From assembly GCA_963738615.1 (NCBI GenBank), contig CAVTXI010000004.1:248001-312000 (forward strand): a stretch of DNA of 64,000 nt. The letters run 5' to 3'. The notes beneath the pieces were generated by a model. It saw nothing but the letters and a program-made list of their open reading frames with translations. It was not told where the DNA came from and did not search any database. How positions within the stretch are numbered: position 1 is the first letter of the stretch; each line of letters begins with the position of its first letter. Below, piece after piece: positions 31,629-40,238 of the stretch. Position numbers and translations under genes: made by a program. The stretch is from CAVTWY01 sp963738615. GTDB taxonomy: Bacteria; Pseudomonadota; Gammaproteobacteria; Burkholderiales; Burkholderiaceae_C.

Positions 31629-33047
31629 TCAGGCGCTGTAGTACATGTCGAACTCGACCGGGTGCGTCGTCATGCGAAAGCGCGTCACCTCTTGCATCTT
31701 CAGCTCGAGGTAGGCGTCGATGTACGCGTCGGTGAACACGCCGCCCTTGGTCAGGAAACCGCGGCCCTTGTCCAGGTAGTCGAGCGCCTGGTCGAGGCTG
31801 TGGCACACGGTCGGGATCTTCGCGTCTTCTTCCGGCGGCAGGTGGTACAGGTCCTTCGTCGCGGCTTCGCCCGGGTGGATCTTGTTTTCCACGCCGTCCA
31901 GGCCCGCCATCAGCAGCGCGGCGAAGCCCAGGTACGGGTTCATCAGCGGATCAGGGAAGCGCGCCTCGATGCGGCGGCCCTTCGGGTTCGCCACGTAGGG
32001 AATGCGGATCGACGCCGAACGGTTGCGCGCGCTGTAGGCCAGCTTCACCGGCGCTTCGAAGCCCGGCACCAGGCGCTTGTAGCTGTTCGTACCCGGGTTC
32101 GTGATGGCGTTGAGCGCACGCGCGTGTTTGATGATGCCGCCGATGTAGTACAGCGCGAACTCCGACAGGCCGCCATAGCCGTCACCCGCGAAGAGGTTCT
32201 TGCCGTCCTTCCACACCGACTGGTGCACGTGCATGCCGCTGCCGTTGTCGCCGACGATCGGCTTGGGCATGAAGGTGCAGGTCTTGCCATAAGCGCGCGC
32301 CACGTTGTGGATCACGTACTTCTGCAGCTGCAGCCAGTCGGCGCGCTGCACCAGCGTACTGAACTTCGTGCCGATCTCCATCTGGCCGGCATTCGCAACC
32401 TCGTGGTGATGCACTTCCACCGGGATGCCCATCTGCTCGAGCAGCAGGCACATCTCGGAGCGCAGGTCCTGGCTGCTGTCGACGGGGGGAACCGGGAAGT
32501 AGCCACCCTTGACGGTCGGGCGATAGCCGTGGTTGCCGCCGTCGTATTTCTTGCCGGTGTTCCACGCGGCTTCTTCGGAGTCGATCTCCGAAAAGCAGCC
32601 CTTCATGCTCACGTCCCAGCGCACGCTGTCGAAGATGAAGAACTCAGGCTCGGGGCCGAAGTACGCCGTGTCGCCCAGGCCGGTCGACTTCATGTAGGCC
32701 TCGGCGCGCTTGGCCAACGAGCGCGGGTCACGCTCGTAGGGCTTGCCGTCGCCGGGCTCGATCACGTCGCAGGTCAGCAGCAGCGTGGGCTCTTCGAAGA
32801 ACGGGTCGACGTTGGCCGTGACCGGGTCGGGCATCAGCAGCATGTCCGACGCTTCGATCCCCTTCCAGCCGGCGATCGACGAGCCGTCGAAAGCGTGACC
32901 AGAGATGAACTTGTCTTCGTCGAAGTGCGACACGGGCACGGACACGTGTTGTTCCTTGCCGCGTGTATCGGTGAAGCGGAAGTCAACGAACTTGATCTCG
33001 TGCTCCTTCACCATCTTCATCACGTCAGCAACGTTCTTGGCGGCCAT
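31629..33047 (-). CDS. glnA: Glutamine synthetase, type I
   Basis: A 472-residue enzyme making glutamine from glutamate and ammonia with ATP. Key text is present: FVDFRFTDTRGKEQHVSVPV, HAFDGSSIAGWKGIEASDML, the active-site and metal residues in GPEPEFFIFDSV, NGSGMHVHQSVWKDGKNLFA, NPGTNSYKRLVPGFEAPVKL, and the adenylylation site with Tyr near residue 401 in KDLYHLPPEE. The start ATG 33047 has AAGGAG upstream. A sigma-54 promoter (33146-33160) and NtrC sites (33199-33224) precede it. Confidence 0.97.
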   Translation of the reverse strand: MAAKNVADVMKMVKEHEIKFVDFRFTDTRGKEQHVSVPVSHFDEDKFISGHAFDGSSIAGWKGIEASDMLLMPDPVTANVDPFFEEPTLLLTCDVIEPGDGKPYERDPRSLAKRAEAYMKSTGLGDTAYFGPEPEFFIFDSVRWDVSMKGCFSEIDSEEAAWNTGKKYDGGNHGYRPTVKGGYFPVPPVDSSQDLRSEMCLLLEQMGIPVEVHHHEVANAGQMEIGTKFSTLVQRADWLQLQKYVIHNVARAYGKTCTFMPKPIVGDNGSGMHVHQSVWKDGKNLFAGDGYGGLSEFALYYIGGIIKHARALNAITNPGTNSYKRLVPGFEAPVKLAYSARNRSASIRIPYVANPKGRRIEARFPDPLMNPYLGFAALLMAGLDGVENKIHPGEAATKDLYHLPPEEDAKIPTVCHSLDQALDYLDKGRGFLTKGGVFTDAYIDAYLELKMQEVTRFRMTTHPVEFDMYYSA

Positions 33048-33145
33048 CAGGGCTTCTCCTTGGAAGGCGTTAGGGTTGGTTAACTTGTTGTCGCACCTTG
33101 ACAATGGTCGAGCAGACCGGTGGCGCAGGCGGGCGCGGGAATGTA

Positions 33146-33160
33146 GCACGCACCATGCCA
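33146..33160 (-). promoter_or_regulatory. Sigma-54 (-24/-12) promoter of glnA
   Basis: On the minus strand the sequence TGGCATGGTGCGTGC fits the sigma-54 consensus TGGCACG-N4-TTGC at 9 of 11 fixed positions, with correct GG-to-GC spacing. It lies about 100 bases upstream of the glnA ATG, predicting an 85-90 base leader. NtrC sites lie about 50 bases further upstream. Confidence 0.65.
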
Positions 33161-33198
33161 GCCCCAAGGCGGGGCGCCGAGCGGTTTCTCCCTGCGGC

Positions 33199-33224
33199 GG
33201 TGCTCGAAAGCACCGTCCCGGTGC
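33199..33224. promoter_or_regulatory. NtrC binding sites (overlapping half-sites)
   Basis: GCACCGTCCCGGTGC (33210-33224) has the NtrC palindrome GCACC-N5-GGTGC. A further inverted half-site GGTGC at 33199-33203 forms GGTGC-N6-GCACC with its left arm. The group lies between the CinA-like gene stop and the sigma-54 promoter of glnA, the normal place for the enhancer. Confidence 0.7.
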
Positions 33225-33236
33225 CGTCGCCGAACT

Positions 33237-34034
33237 TCAGCGCACCAGCTCGGGGCCGAGCTTGTCGATGCCCATCGCGGCCAGGCCGCTGCGCAGCGAA
33301 ACGTAGGCCTGATCGACCGCATCGCCGCGGCCCTTGACGCCAAGCTCGATGTGCCGACCGTGCACCGGGTGGTCGACGCTGGGCAGACTGAAGATGCGAA
33401 TGCCGGTGTGGTCGCGCTCGATGGCTTCCATCAGCGGCGTCAGCGTCGCTTCCATCGCGCCGTAGACGATGACCGATCGTTCGCGCTGCGGCGTCGCGTC
33501 ATGCAGGTGCGCGTAACGCGTGTCGAGCAGCCACTCGATCATCGGGTGCGCCATCACCGGGAACCCCGGTACGAAATGCACGTCGTTGACGCTGAAGCCA
33601 GGGATCTTGTTGAACGGGTTCGGGATGATCGACGCGCCGTCGGGGAACACGCCCATGTTGAGGCGATGCATGTTGTCTTCGCGGTCGGGGTCGTAGCTCT
33701 CGCCCTTCTCGCGCGCCACGTCCTGCATGCGCTCCACGATCAGGGCTTTCGCCTGCGGGTGCAGAACTAGCGCACGACCCAACGCCGCCGCCGCGCACTG
33801 TCGCGTGTGGTCGTCCGGCGTGGCGCCGATACCGCCACAACTGAACACGATGTCGCCACTCGCGAAGGCATCGCTCAACGCCGAAGTGATGCGCGCGCGC
33901 TCGTCGCCCACGTAGCGGCACCAGGCCAGCGACAGCCCGCGCACGCCAAGTAGAGCGATCACCTTCGACATGTGCGCATCGCTGCGCTTGCCCGAGAGGA
34001 TTTCGTCGCCGACGATGATCAAGCCGAAGTTCAT
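33237..34034 (-). CDS. CinA-like molybdopterin-binding domain protein
   Basis: A 265-residue protein with the MoaB/CinA-type fold: GLIIVGDEILSGKRSDAHMS, DIVFSCGGIGATPDDHTRQC (the GGIGxTPDD motif) and the family stretch NPFNKIPGFSVNDVHFVPGF. The CinA C-terminal amidase domain is absent, so it is of the short class whose role is not established. It starts at ATG 34034 with AAGGGA upstream and lies directly upstream of the glnA promoter on the same strand. Confidence 0.82.
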   Translation of the reverse strand: MNFGLIIVGDEILSGKRSDAHMSKVIALLGVRGLSLAWCRYVGDERARITSALSDAFASGDIVFSCGGIGATPDDHTRQCAAAALGRALVLHPQAKALIVERMQDVAREKGESYDPDREDNMHRLNMGVFPDGASIIPNPFNKIPGFSVNDVHFVPGFPVMAHPMIEWLLDTRYAHLHDATPQRERSVIVYGAMEATLTPLMEAIERDHTGIRIFSLPSVDHPVHGRHIELGVKGRGDAVDQAYVSLRSGLAAMGIDKLGPELVR

Positions 34035-34069
34035 ATGGATTCCCTTATCTGGCTCATGCGCAGTGGCGA

Positions 34070-34438
34070 CTACAGGACACGCCACTCTCCGACGACGACT
34101 TGGAAGGCGTCCTCGTAGTAGATCTTCCCGGGATTCTTCGATCGAAGCTTGCGTACCTGCAGACCGTGCTGCTCGAGCAAGACGCCAATGGCACGAAGTC
34201 GACGGATTGGCTCGACGGCAGAGTCCTTGAACCATGCAGCCACAGTCTTCGGCCAGTTCGAAGAGCCGTAAGGAGGACAGGGCAAGTGGGCATTGAGCCA
34301 GTCGTAGTGCTCTTGCAGGAGCGCTTCTTCGACCAACGTCAGCACGCCGGAACGACGCAACAGCTTTGCCTCGGCCACGAGACCAGTCAAGAGGCGATGG
34401 CCCTCGTCATCCCCTCCGACGACGAAGCGAATGAACAC
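34070..34438 (-). CDS. Conserved hypothetical protein of about 120 residues
   Basis: A 122-residue frame starting at GTG 34438 (MFIRFVVGGDDEGHRLLTGL). It is compositionally normal and has text I recall from uncharacterised proteins of similar size: EALLQEHYDWLNAHLPCPPY, AAWFKDSAVEPIRRLRAI, and KLRSKNPGKIYYEDAFQVVV near the C-terminus. No domain function is known to me. It lies between the beta-propeller gene and the CinA-like gene. The same frame is open into the preceding gene because of the frameshift there, so the boundary is inferred from content. Confidence 0.6.
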   Translation of the reverse strand: MFIRFVVGGDDEGHRLLTGLVAEAKLLRRSGVLTLVEEALLQEHYDWLNAHLPCPPYGSSNWPKTVAAWFKDSAVEPIRRLRAIGVLLEQHGLQVRKLRSKNPGKIYYEDAFQVVVGEWRVL

Positions 34439-34449
34439 AAAGCCGCGCC

Positions 34450-35737
34450 TCAGCGCATGTTGCCCGTGTGCCCCAGCGAATACCGCCCCGGGATCGGCCA
34501 GATCGTCAAACCGTGCGGCTCGGCGCCGACTTTGATCTGCTGCACGTCGCCACTTGTCGGTGTCGAAGCGATAGACCACGTCGTCATACCGCGCCGCCAG
34601 CCACAGGTGCTTGCCGTCGGCGCTGACGTTGCCCATGTCGGGGCTGCCGCCGCCGGGGATGCCCCAGCGGGCGACGATCTGTTCGGTTGCGAAGTCGACG
34701 ACCGCTACGCTGCCCGCGCCGTTGCGCGCACCGTGCACTTTGTGCGAACCGCGGTTGGCCACGTACAGCAGCTTGCCGTCGCGGCTGGGGTACAGGCCAT
34801 GCGAGCCGACGCCGGTGGCGATGAAGCCGACCTTGGTGAAGCTTTCGCCGTCGACAACGTGGATGCCATCGGCATGCATGTCGGCGATGTAGAACTTCTT
34901 GCCATCAGGTGAGATGCGGATGTCTTGCGGCATGCCCTTCGTGACGGTGCACACCTCGGTCTCGCCGGGCTCCCACACCTGGCCGGGCTTCAGCGCCACC
35001 TGCTTGAACCGCGTTTGCGGCATCGACAGCTTGATGTAGCCCATCACCTTGCGATTCGGCAGGTCGACCTTGACCAGCGTGCCGGCGAACTCGCAGGTGA
35101 AGATGGCGTACTTGCCGTCGATCGAGAAGTCGGCGTGGTTCACGCCGGGGCAGCCGGGCACGTGAAGCTCGTACTGCAATTCCATGGTGCGCGGGTCGCG
35201 AAAGTCGAGCCGCTTGCGCGCTTCGGCCACCACGATCGCCGACTTGCCGTCGGGCGAGAAATACATGTTGTACGGGTCGTCGACCTTGATCGCCTTGCCG
35301 GGCTTGCCGGTCTTCGGATCGATCGGCGTCAGGCTGCCGTCCATCGTGCGTTCGGCATTGTTCGTGACCCACAACGTCTTCATGTCCCACGACGGCACGA
35401 TGTGCTGCGGGCCGATGCCGACCTTGAAGCGGTCGACGACTTTCATCTGCGCCGGGTCGATCACATACACGTCGCTCGACCGCAGGTTAGGCACGTAGAT
35501 GCGCGAAAGGTCACCGGCGATGGCGGGCAGCACCTTGCCGACGTTCTGCTCGCTGTAGAGGTTCTTCGCGTCGACCACGGCCGGCATGCCGGGCACGGTG
35601 GCGATGGTCGGTGCGGGTACAGGTGCTGGCGCCGGTGTGGCTGCGGGTGCGGCGGGTGTTGCGGTGGATTGGGCAAACGCCAAACCACCAAGGGCAATTG
35701 CGGTCAAGCAGGCAGCAGCGACGATCGAACGGCTCAC
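34450..35737 (-). CDS. Exported YncE/cytochrome-d1-like beta-propeller protein, one frameshift
   Basis: About 429 residues. GTG 35737 has GGAG upstream and gives the signal peptide VSRSIVAAACLTAIALGGLA then FAQ. Seven-bladed propeller repeats follow: SRIYVPNLRSSDVYVIDPAQ, DPYNMYFSPDGKSAIVVAEA, GMPQDIRISPDGKKFYIADM, SADGKHLWLAARYDDVVYRF. Near 34553-34556 the frame shifts after RFDTD; the continuation DVQQIKVGAEPHGLTIWPIP then GRYSLGHTGNMR ends in TGA at 34450. Such proteins occur beside haem or lactone-related enzymes; no cytochrome motif is present here, and the role is unknown. Confidence 0.78.
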
Positions 35738-35779
35738 GATGAACGACTCCGACAAACGCGTGCGACAAAACACGCGTCG

Positions 35780-36586
35780 CTATTGTCGCTTCGTCGATCC
35801 GCCCTGCTTTGTGGCGCCGGTCACGGCAACGCGGATGGCGGCGACGCACACCGCGATCACGTGGTCCGCCGCGGGGCGGCCCAACGCCGCTGTCGCTTCG
35901 CGCGGATCACCGCTGACGCCGTCGCCTGATTGGGATGGCAACCTTGCCTTCGCCGCGTCAGCGCGCACCGGCGACGCGTCGACGCCAAGCATCAGCGCGG
36001 TGTCAGCCAACCCCGCGTGTTCGCCGATCTGATCTCTGCGAAAACCCTGCGCCTCGAGCGACGCGAAGAAGTCGCGTGTCGACGCGCGGTAGTACTCGGG
36101 CAGCGCGTGCACGCCGGGCACACGCCGCGCCACGCGGTCGAGGCTGGCGCGGTAGCCGCCATGGTCGCCCAGCAGAAACACGTGGCGCAGCCCCGCGCGC
36201 TGAAGGCTGCGCGCCGCGCTTTCCAACATCGACTCGAACGCGGGCTCGGGCGCGGTGATCGTGCCGGGCCAGCGCATGTGCGCAACCGGCGGGTCGATCG
36301 AACCCTCGGGTACGTAGGCGACCACCGGCGCCACCAATGCGTTGCCAAGGTGCTCCGCAATCCGCTGCGCCAGCGCCCGGACGCGCACGTTGTGCTTGCC
36401 CAGCGTCATGTGCGGGCCGTTCTGCTCGGTGCCGCCGATGGGAATCAACGCGATGCTCGTACCCGCGGCGACGCGGTCACGCAGCTCGGTCCACGTCAAT
36501 CCTTCGAGGTGAACCGTGGACGGCGGCGCGGCGAAGCAAGGCACGGCTGCGAGCAGCGCCAGCAGCGCCAGCGCGAGCCGCCGCAC
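35780..36586 (-). CDS. Creatininase family amidohydrolase
   Basis: A 268-residue creatininase-fold protein with an N-terminal signal-like stretch (VRRLALALLALLAAVPCFAA). Metal-site motifs are LIPIGGTEQNGPHMTLGKHN, the AYVPEGSI stretch and HVFLLGDHGGYRASLDRVAR (HGG). The start GTG 36586 directly follows the AIM24 stop; two GTGs at 36606 and 36609 are alternatives that would overlap it. It would hydrolyse a cyclic or linear amide in the periplasm if the signal is real; substrate unknown. Confidence 0.78.
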   Translation of the reverse strand: MRRLALALLALLAAVPCFAAPPSTVHLEGLTWTELRDRVAAGTSIALIPIGGTEQNGPHMTLGKHNVRVRALAQRIAEHLGNALVAPVVAYVPEGSIDPPVAHMRWPGTITAPEPAFESMLESAARSLQRAGLRHVFLLGDHGGYRASLDRVARRVPGVHALPEYYRASTRDFFASLEAQGFRRDQIGEHAGLADTALMLGVDASPVRADAAKARLPSQSGDGVSGDPREATAALGRPAADHVIAVCVAAIRVAVTGATKQGGSTKRQ

Positions 36587-36590
36587 GGCA

Positions 36591-37418
36591 TTACTCGTCG
36601 TCACCACCACCCAGGATGCCGCCCAGCAGACCACCACCGGCGATGCCGCCGAGGATCGAGCCTTCCTCGCGCGAGCCACCGCGTTGCGGCGCCGCCGCGA
36701 AGATGCGCGATGCGAGGCGCGAGAACGGCAGGCTCTGCAACCACACCGTGCCCGGGCCCGTGACCTTGGCGAAGAACAAGCCTTCGCCACCGAACAGCGC
36801 GGTCTTGATCTTGCCGACGTACTGGATCTCGAACTGCACGCCGGTGGTCATCGCGACCAGGCAGCCGGTGTCGACGAAGAGCGTTTCACCGGCCTGCAAG
36901 TCACGCCGCGTGACGTGCCCGCCCGCGTGCACGAACGCCATGCCGTCGCCGTCCAGGCGCTGCATGATGAAACCTTCGCCGCCGAAGAAGCCGACCGACA
37001 ACTTGCGCTGAAAGAAGATGCCCAGCGACACGCCGCGCGCCGCGCACAAGAACGCGTCTTTCTGGCAGATCAGCGTGCCGCCCATCTTTTTCAAGTCCAT
37101 CGCAAGGATGCGCCCTGGGTACGGCGCCGCAAAAGCCACACGCTGCTTGGTGCGCGCGCTGTTCGTGTAGACCGTGGTGAAGAGCGACTCGCCCGTCACC
37201 AGTCGCTTGCCCGCGCCCAGCAGCTTGTCGAACAAGCCACCACCACCGCCGCCGCTGCTGGTGCGGCCGTCACCGAAGACCGTGTCCATCTGGATGCCGG
37301 CCTCCATGAACATCATGCTGCCGGCCTCACCGATGGCCGCCTCGCCAGGGTCGAGCTCGACCTCGACGAACTGCATCTCTTCGCCCTTGATTTCGAAGTC
37401 CACCACGTCCATGGCCAT
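36591..37418 (-). CDS. AIM24/TIGR00266 family protein
   Basis: A 275-residue protein of the AIM24 domain family. Family text is DVVDFEIKGEEMQFVEVELD, PGEAAIGEAGSMMFMEAGIQ, GGEGFIMQRLDGDGMAFVHA, AGETLFVDTGCLVAMTTGV and a glycine-rich tail (GGIAGGGLLGGILGGGDDE). The function is unknown; members form trimeric beta-barrel-like structures. The start ATG 37418 has AGAGGA upstream. Confidence 0.85.
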   Translation of the reverse strand: MAMDVVDFEIKGEEMQFVEVELDPGEAAIGEAGSMMFMEAGIQMDTVFGDGRTSSGGGGGGLFDKLLGAGKRLVTGESLFTTVYTNSARTKQRVAFAAPYPGRILAMDLKKMGGTLICQKDAFLCAARGVSLGIFFQRKLSVGFFGGEGFIMQRLDGDGMAFVHAGGHVTRRDLQAGETLFVDTGCLVAMTTGVQFEIQYVGKIKTALFGGEGLFFAKVTGPGTVWLQSLPFSRLASRIFAAAPQRGGSREEGSILGGIAGGGLLGGILGGGDDE

Positions 37419-37526
37419 GTGCGTTTCCTCTGTCGATTCGCCGCACCGCGTCGTGCGGCGAGTTCGCATCACTCTACAACGCCGTGCACCGCCCACAGCG
37501 AGCGGTGGCGCGTGGGGCACGCGCAA

Positions 37527-37547
37527 CCGGCGCGCGTCACGCGCCGG
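37527..37547. terminator. GC-rich hairpin downstream of the PEP-CTERM gene
   Basis: CCGGCGCG and CGCGCCGG form an eight-base stem around CGTCA, followed on the plus strand by CCTTCTTTC. It sits in the 169-base gap between the AIM24 start and the PEP-CTERM stop (both minus strand) and probably ends the PEP-CTERM transcript. No strong T-run exists on the minus strand, so confidence is low. Confidence 0.35.
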
Positions 37548-37587
37548 CCTTCTTTCGACGGTGGCGATGTCGCGGTGGCTGCGGCCG

Positions 37588-38271
37588 TCAAGCGGCCGAG
37601 GCCGCGCTTCGACGCCGGGCCCAGGCAACGGCACCGAGCCCCAGCGCCATTAACGCCCACGTCGATGGCTCGGGCACGGGAGCGGTGGGACCGGGGGTGA
37701 TGATCTGCAAGCCCGACGTGGTCGCGAGGGCCACCGGGGCTACGGCAAGGAAGGGAAACACGCTACCGCCGAACGGCGGAATCGCACTCACCGTCGCGGT
37801 GTAGGTGAAGCTGCCTGACAGCGTGTCGGGCGTGTCGTTGTCGCCCAGCACAATGAAAAACGGGTTGTTGCTCCTGCGTTCGCGCGAGCCGAGGTCGGTG
37901 CACGTCCGGAGGTCGACGCAGCTGCTGGTCTGGAAGTAGATCGCCGCGGCTTCGTGCCCCACGGTCACGACCTGGCTGCCGCGAGTGTTCGCCAGGAAGC
38001 TGACCGGACTGGGCAGCGCCAGTCCGTCGTCGTGGTAGTTGTAGTTCAGCGTTGCGGTGACGAAGGCGTAGCCGCCACCTTGCACCACCGCACTGAACGA
38101 CGGCGACGAGCAACTGCCCGCCGTCACGGGGCCGCCCCCCGTCGCGGCATAGCCGCATTGGATGCCCGACCAGTCGTAGTCGAACGACACCGAAGCCTTC
38201 GCCGCGGGTCCCCACGCACCAAGAGCGATGCTCATGCATGCGGCCACGGCCGCAAATTGCCGACTGTTCAT
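37588..38271 (-). CDS. PEP-CTERM sorting domain protein
   Basis: A 227-residue exported protein. ATG 38271 has AGGAG upstream; signal peptide MNSRQFAAVAACMSIALGAW. The C-terminus has the PEP-CTERM signal: VPEPSTWALMALGLGAVAWA followed by RRRSAASAA, i.e. PEP motif, hydrophobic helix, Arg cluster. The mature part is rich in Ser/Thr/Gly and contains four Cys. Exosortase (EpsH-type) would cut it at the PEP motif for export to the surface. The 224 bases upstream (38272-38495, shared with the divergent formate dehydrogenase operon) contain GC-rich hairpins but no riboswitch I recognise. Confidence 0.85.
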   Translation of the reverse strand: MNSRQFAAVAACMSIALGAWGPAAKASVSFDYDWSGIQCGYAATGGGPVTAGSCSSPSFSAVVQGGGYAFVTATLNYNYHDDGLALPSPVSFLANTRGSQVVTVGHEAAAIYFQTSSCVDLRTCTDLGSRERRSNNPFFIVLGDNDTPDTLSGSFTYTATVSAIPPFGGSVFPFLAVAPVALATTSGLQIITPGPTAPVPEPSTWALMALGLGAVAWARRRSAASAA

Positions 38272-38495
38272 CGAAGTCTCCTGTTGCCGCGAAGGCCCAA
38301 TCTCGCAGAGATCCCCACCGTCGGCACCGGTGCTATCCCGAACCGGTCCCTCCTGATGCCGGACCGCGGCCACAGTCCTGCCGCCTCTTTCGCGGATATC
38401 CTTCGAGGCACCTTCACCGCCGCGCACGCCGACCAGAAGCATGTGGCGCGGAGGTCGCCGGCCCGCGCGAAGCCCGCCCACCGAAAAGAAGCTGC

Positions 38496-40220
38496 ATGAA
38501 CGCTCACCCGATCGCTCTCGATTCCGTCCGTGACGCCTTGCCGTCGCGCCGCCGCCAGCCGCAGGTGGCGCCACAGTCGGCACCCGCGTGGGCGCTCGAC
38601 GATGTCGATGCGGCGATCGCGCGTTTCGACCAACCGCTGCGCAACGATCTACTGATCGAGTACCTTCACGCCGTCAACGACCGCGAAGGTGTGCTGACCA
38701 CGCCGCACCTGCATGCACTGGCGCAGCGCATGCGCATGGCCATGGTCGAGGTGTACGAGGTCGCGAGCTTCTATCACCACTTCGAGATCGCGCAGGTCGG
38801 TAACGACCGTCGCCCCGCGCGTGATGCGCGCCCCGTGGTGCGCGTGTGCGACGGCCTATCGTGTTCGCTCGCAGGCGCGGGCGAACTGCACGCGGCCCTC
38901 GAGAAGACGCTGGCAGGCAAGGCGCGCGTGCTGCACGCACCATGCGTCGGCCGCTGCGAAACCGCGCCGGTCGCCGTGGTGCATCAGAACGCCCTGCCCC
39001 ACGCCGACGTCGCCAAGGTGGGCAAGGCCGTTGCCGACAAGGCGTTCGGCGCGCAACCGCCGAAGGTGATCGGCCTGGCCGCATACAAGAAGGCCGGCGG
39101 CTACCAACTGTGGCGCTCGCTGGTGGGCGGCGAACGCAAGCCCGAAGACATCATGCAGGCGCTGGACGACGCCGGCCTGCGCGGTCTGGGTGGCGCGGGC
39201 TTTCCGGCCGGGCGCAAGTGGAAGATCGTGCGCGCCGAACCCGCGCCGCGGCTGATGGCGGTGAACATCGACGAAGGCGAGCCCGGCACCTTCAAAGACC
39301 GCTGGTACCTCGAGCGCGACCCGCACCGTTTTCTCGAGGGCATGTTGATCGCCGCATGGAGCGTGCAGATCGGCGCGGTGTACTTGTACCTGCGCGACGA
39401 GTACCACGGCCTGCGCGCGATGCTGGAACGCGAGATCGACGCGCTGCGCAAAGACCCCTCGCTGCACCCGCTGCCGCCGATCGAATTGCGCCGCGGCGCG
39501 GGCGCCTACATCTGCGGTGAAGAGTCCGCGATGATCGAATCGATCGAAGGCAAGCGTGGCATGCCGCGGCTGCGTCCGCCGTATGTCGCACAGGTTGGCC
39601 TGTTCGGGCGGCCCACGCTCGAGCACAACTACGAAACGCTGCATTGGGTGCGCGAGATCGTCGAGCGCGGCGCGGCGTGGTTCGCCTCGCACGGCCGCCA
39701 CGGCCGCAAGGGCTTGCGCTCGTTCTCGGTCAGCGGCCGCGTGAAGAACCCCGGCGTGAAGCTGGCGCCCGCGGGCATCACGCTGCGCGAATTGGTCGAC
39801 GAATACTGCGGCGGCATGCAGAGCGGGCACGATCTTTACGCCTACCTGCCCGGCGGCGCGTCGGGCGGCATCTTGCCCGCGTCGCTGGCGGACGTGCCGC
39901 TCGACTTCGACACCATTCAGCCGCACGGTGGCTTCATCGGTTCGGCCGCGGTGATGGTGCTGTCGCAGCATGACCGTGCCACCGACGCCGCGCGCAACCT
40001 GATGAAGTTCTTCGAAGACGAAAGCTGCGGCCAATGCACGCCTTGCCGCGCGGGCACCACCAAAGCGCGCGCGCTGATCCAGACCAACCGCTGGAACTTG
40101 GCCCTGCTGGCCGAGTTGTCGCAGGTGATGCGCGACGCGTCGATCTGCGGCCTGGGGCAGGCCGCGCCAAACCCGGTCGACAGCGTGATGCGTTACTTCG
40201 CGCACGAACTCGAAGCGTGA
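38496..40220 (+). CDS. fdsB: Formate dehydrogenase, fused NuoE/NuoF-like NAD-reducing subunit
   Basis: A 574-residue fusion. The N-terminal NuoE-like part (about 30-190) has 2Fe-2S cysteines in VCDGLSCSLAG and HAPCVGRCETAPV. The NuoF-like part binds FMN (GLRGLGGAGFPAGRKWKIVR) and NADH (GAGAYICGEESAMIESIEGK) and ends with the 4Fe-4S motif ESCGQCTPCRAGTTKA. It passes electrons from the Mo/W subunit to NAD+ in the cytoplasm. The separate NuoE-type subunit (FdsG) of other bacteria is fused here. The gene is 18 bases upstream of the catalytic subunit. Confidence 0.88.
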   Translation: MNAHPIALDSVRDALPSRRRQPQVAPQSAPAWALDDVDAAIARFDQPLRNDLLIEYLHAVNDREGVLTTPHLHALAQRMRMAMVEVYEVASFYHHFEIAQVGNDRRPARDARPVVRVCDGLSCSLAGAGELHAALEKTLAGKARVLHAPCVGRCETAPVAVVHQNALPHADVAKVGKAVADKAFGAQPPKVIGLAAYKKAGGYQLWRSLVGGERKPEDIMQALDDAGLRGLGGAGFPAGRKWKIVRAEPAPRLMAVNIDEGEPGTFKDRWYLERDPHRFLEGMLIAAWSVQIGAVYLYLRDEYHGLRAMLEREIDALRKDPSLHPLPPIELRRGAGAYICGEESAMIESIEGKRGMPRLRPPYVAQVGLFGRPTLEHNYETLHWVREIVERGAAWFASHGRHGRKGLRSFSVSGRVKNPGVKLAPAGITLRELVDEYCGGMQSGHDLYAYLPGGASGGILPASLADVPLDFDTIQPHGGFIGSAAVMVLSQHDRATDAARNLMKFFEDESCGQCTPCRAGTTKARALIQTNRWNLALLAELSQVMRDASICGLGQAAPNPVDSVMRYFAHELEA

Positions 40221-40238
40221 ATCAGCCATAAGTCAACC

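Noticed and set aside
33100..33135. Second sigma-54 or sigma-70 promoter close to glnA
   Set aside because: TTGACA-like text is present near 33100 but lacks a matching -10 at suitable spacing on the minus strand.
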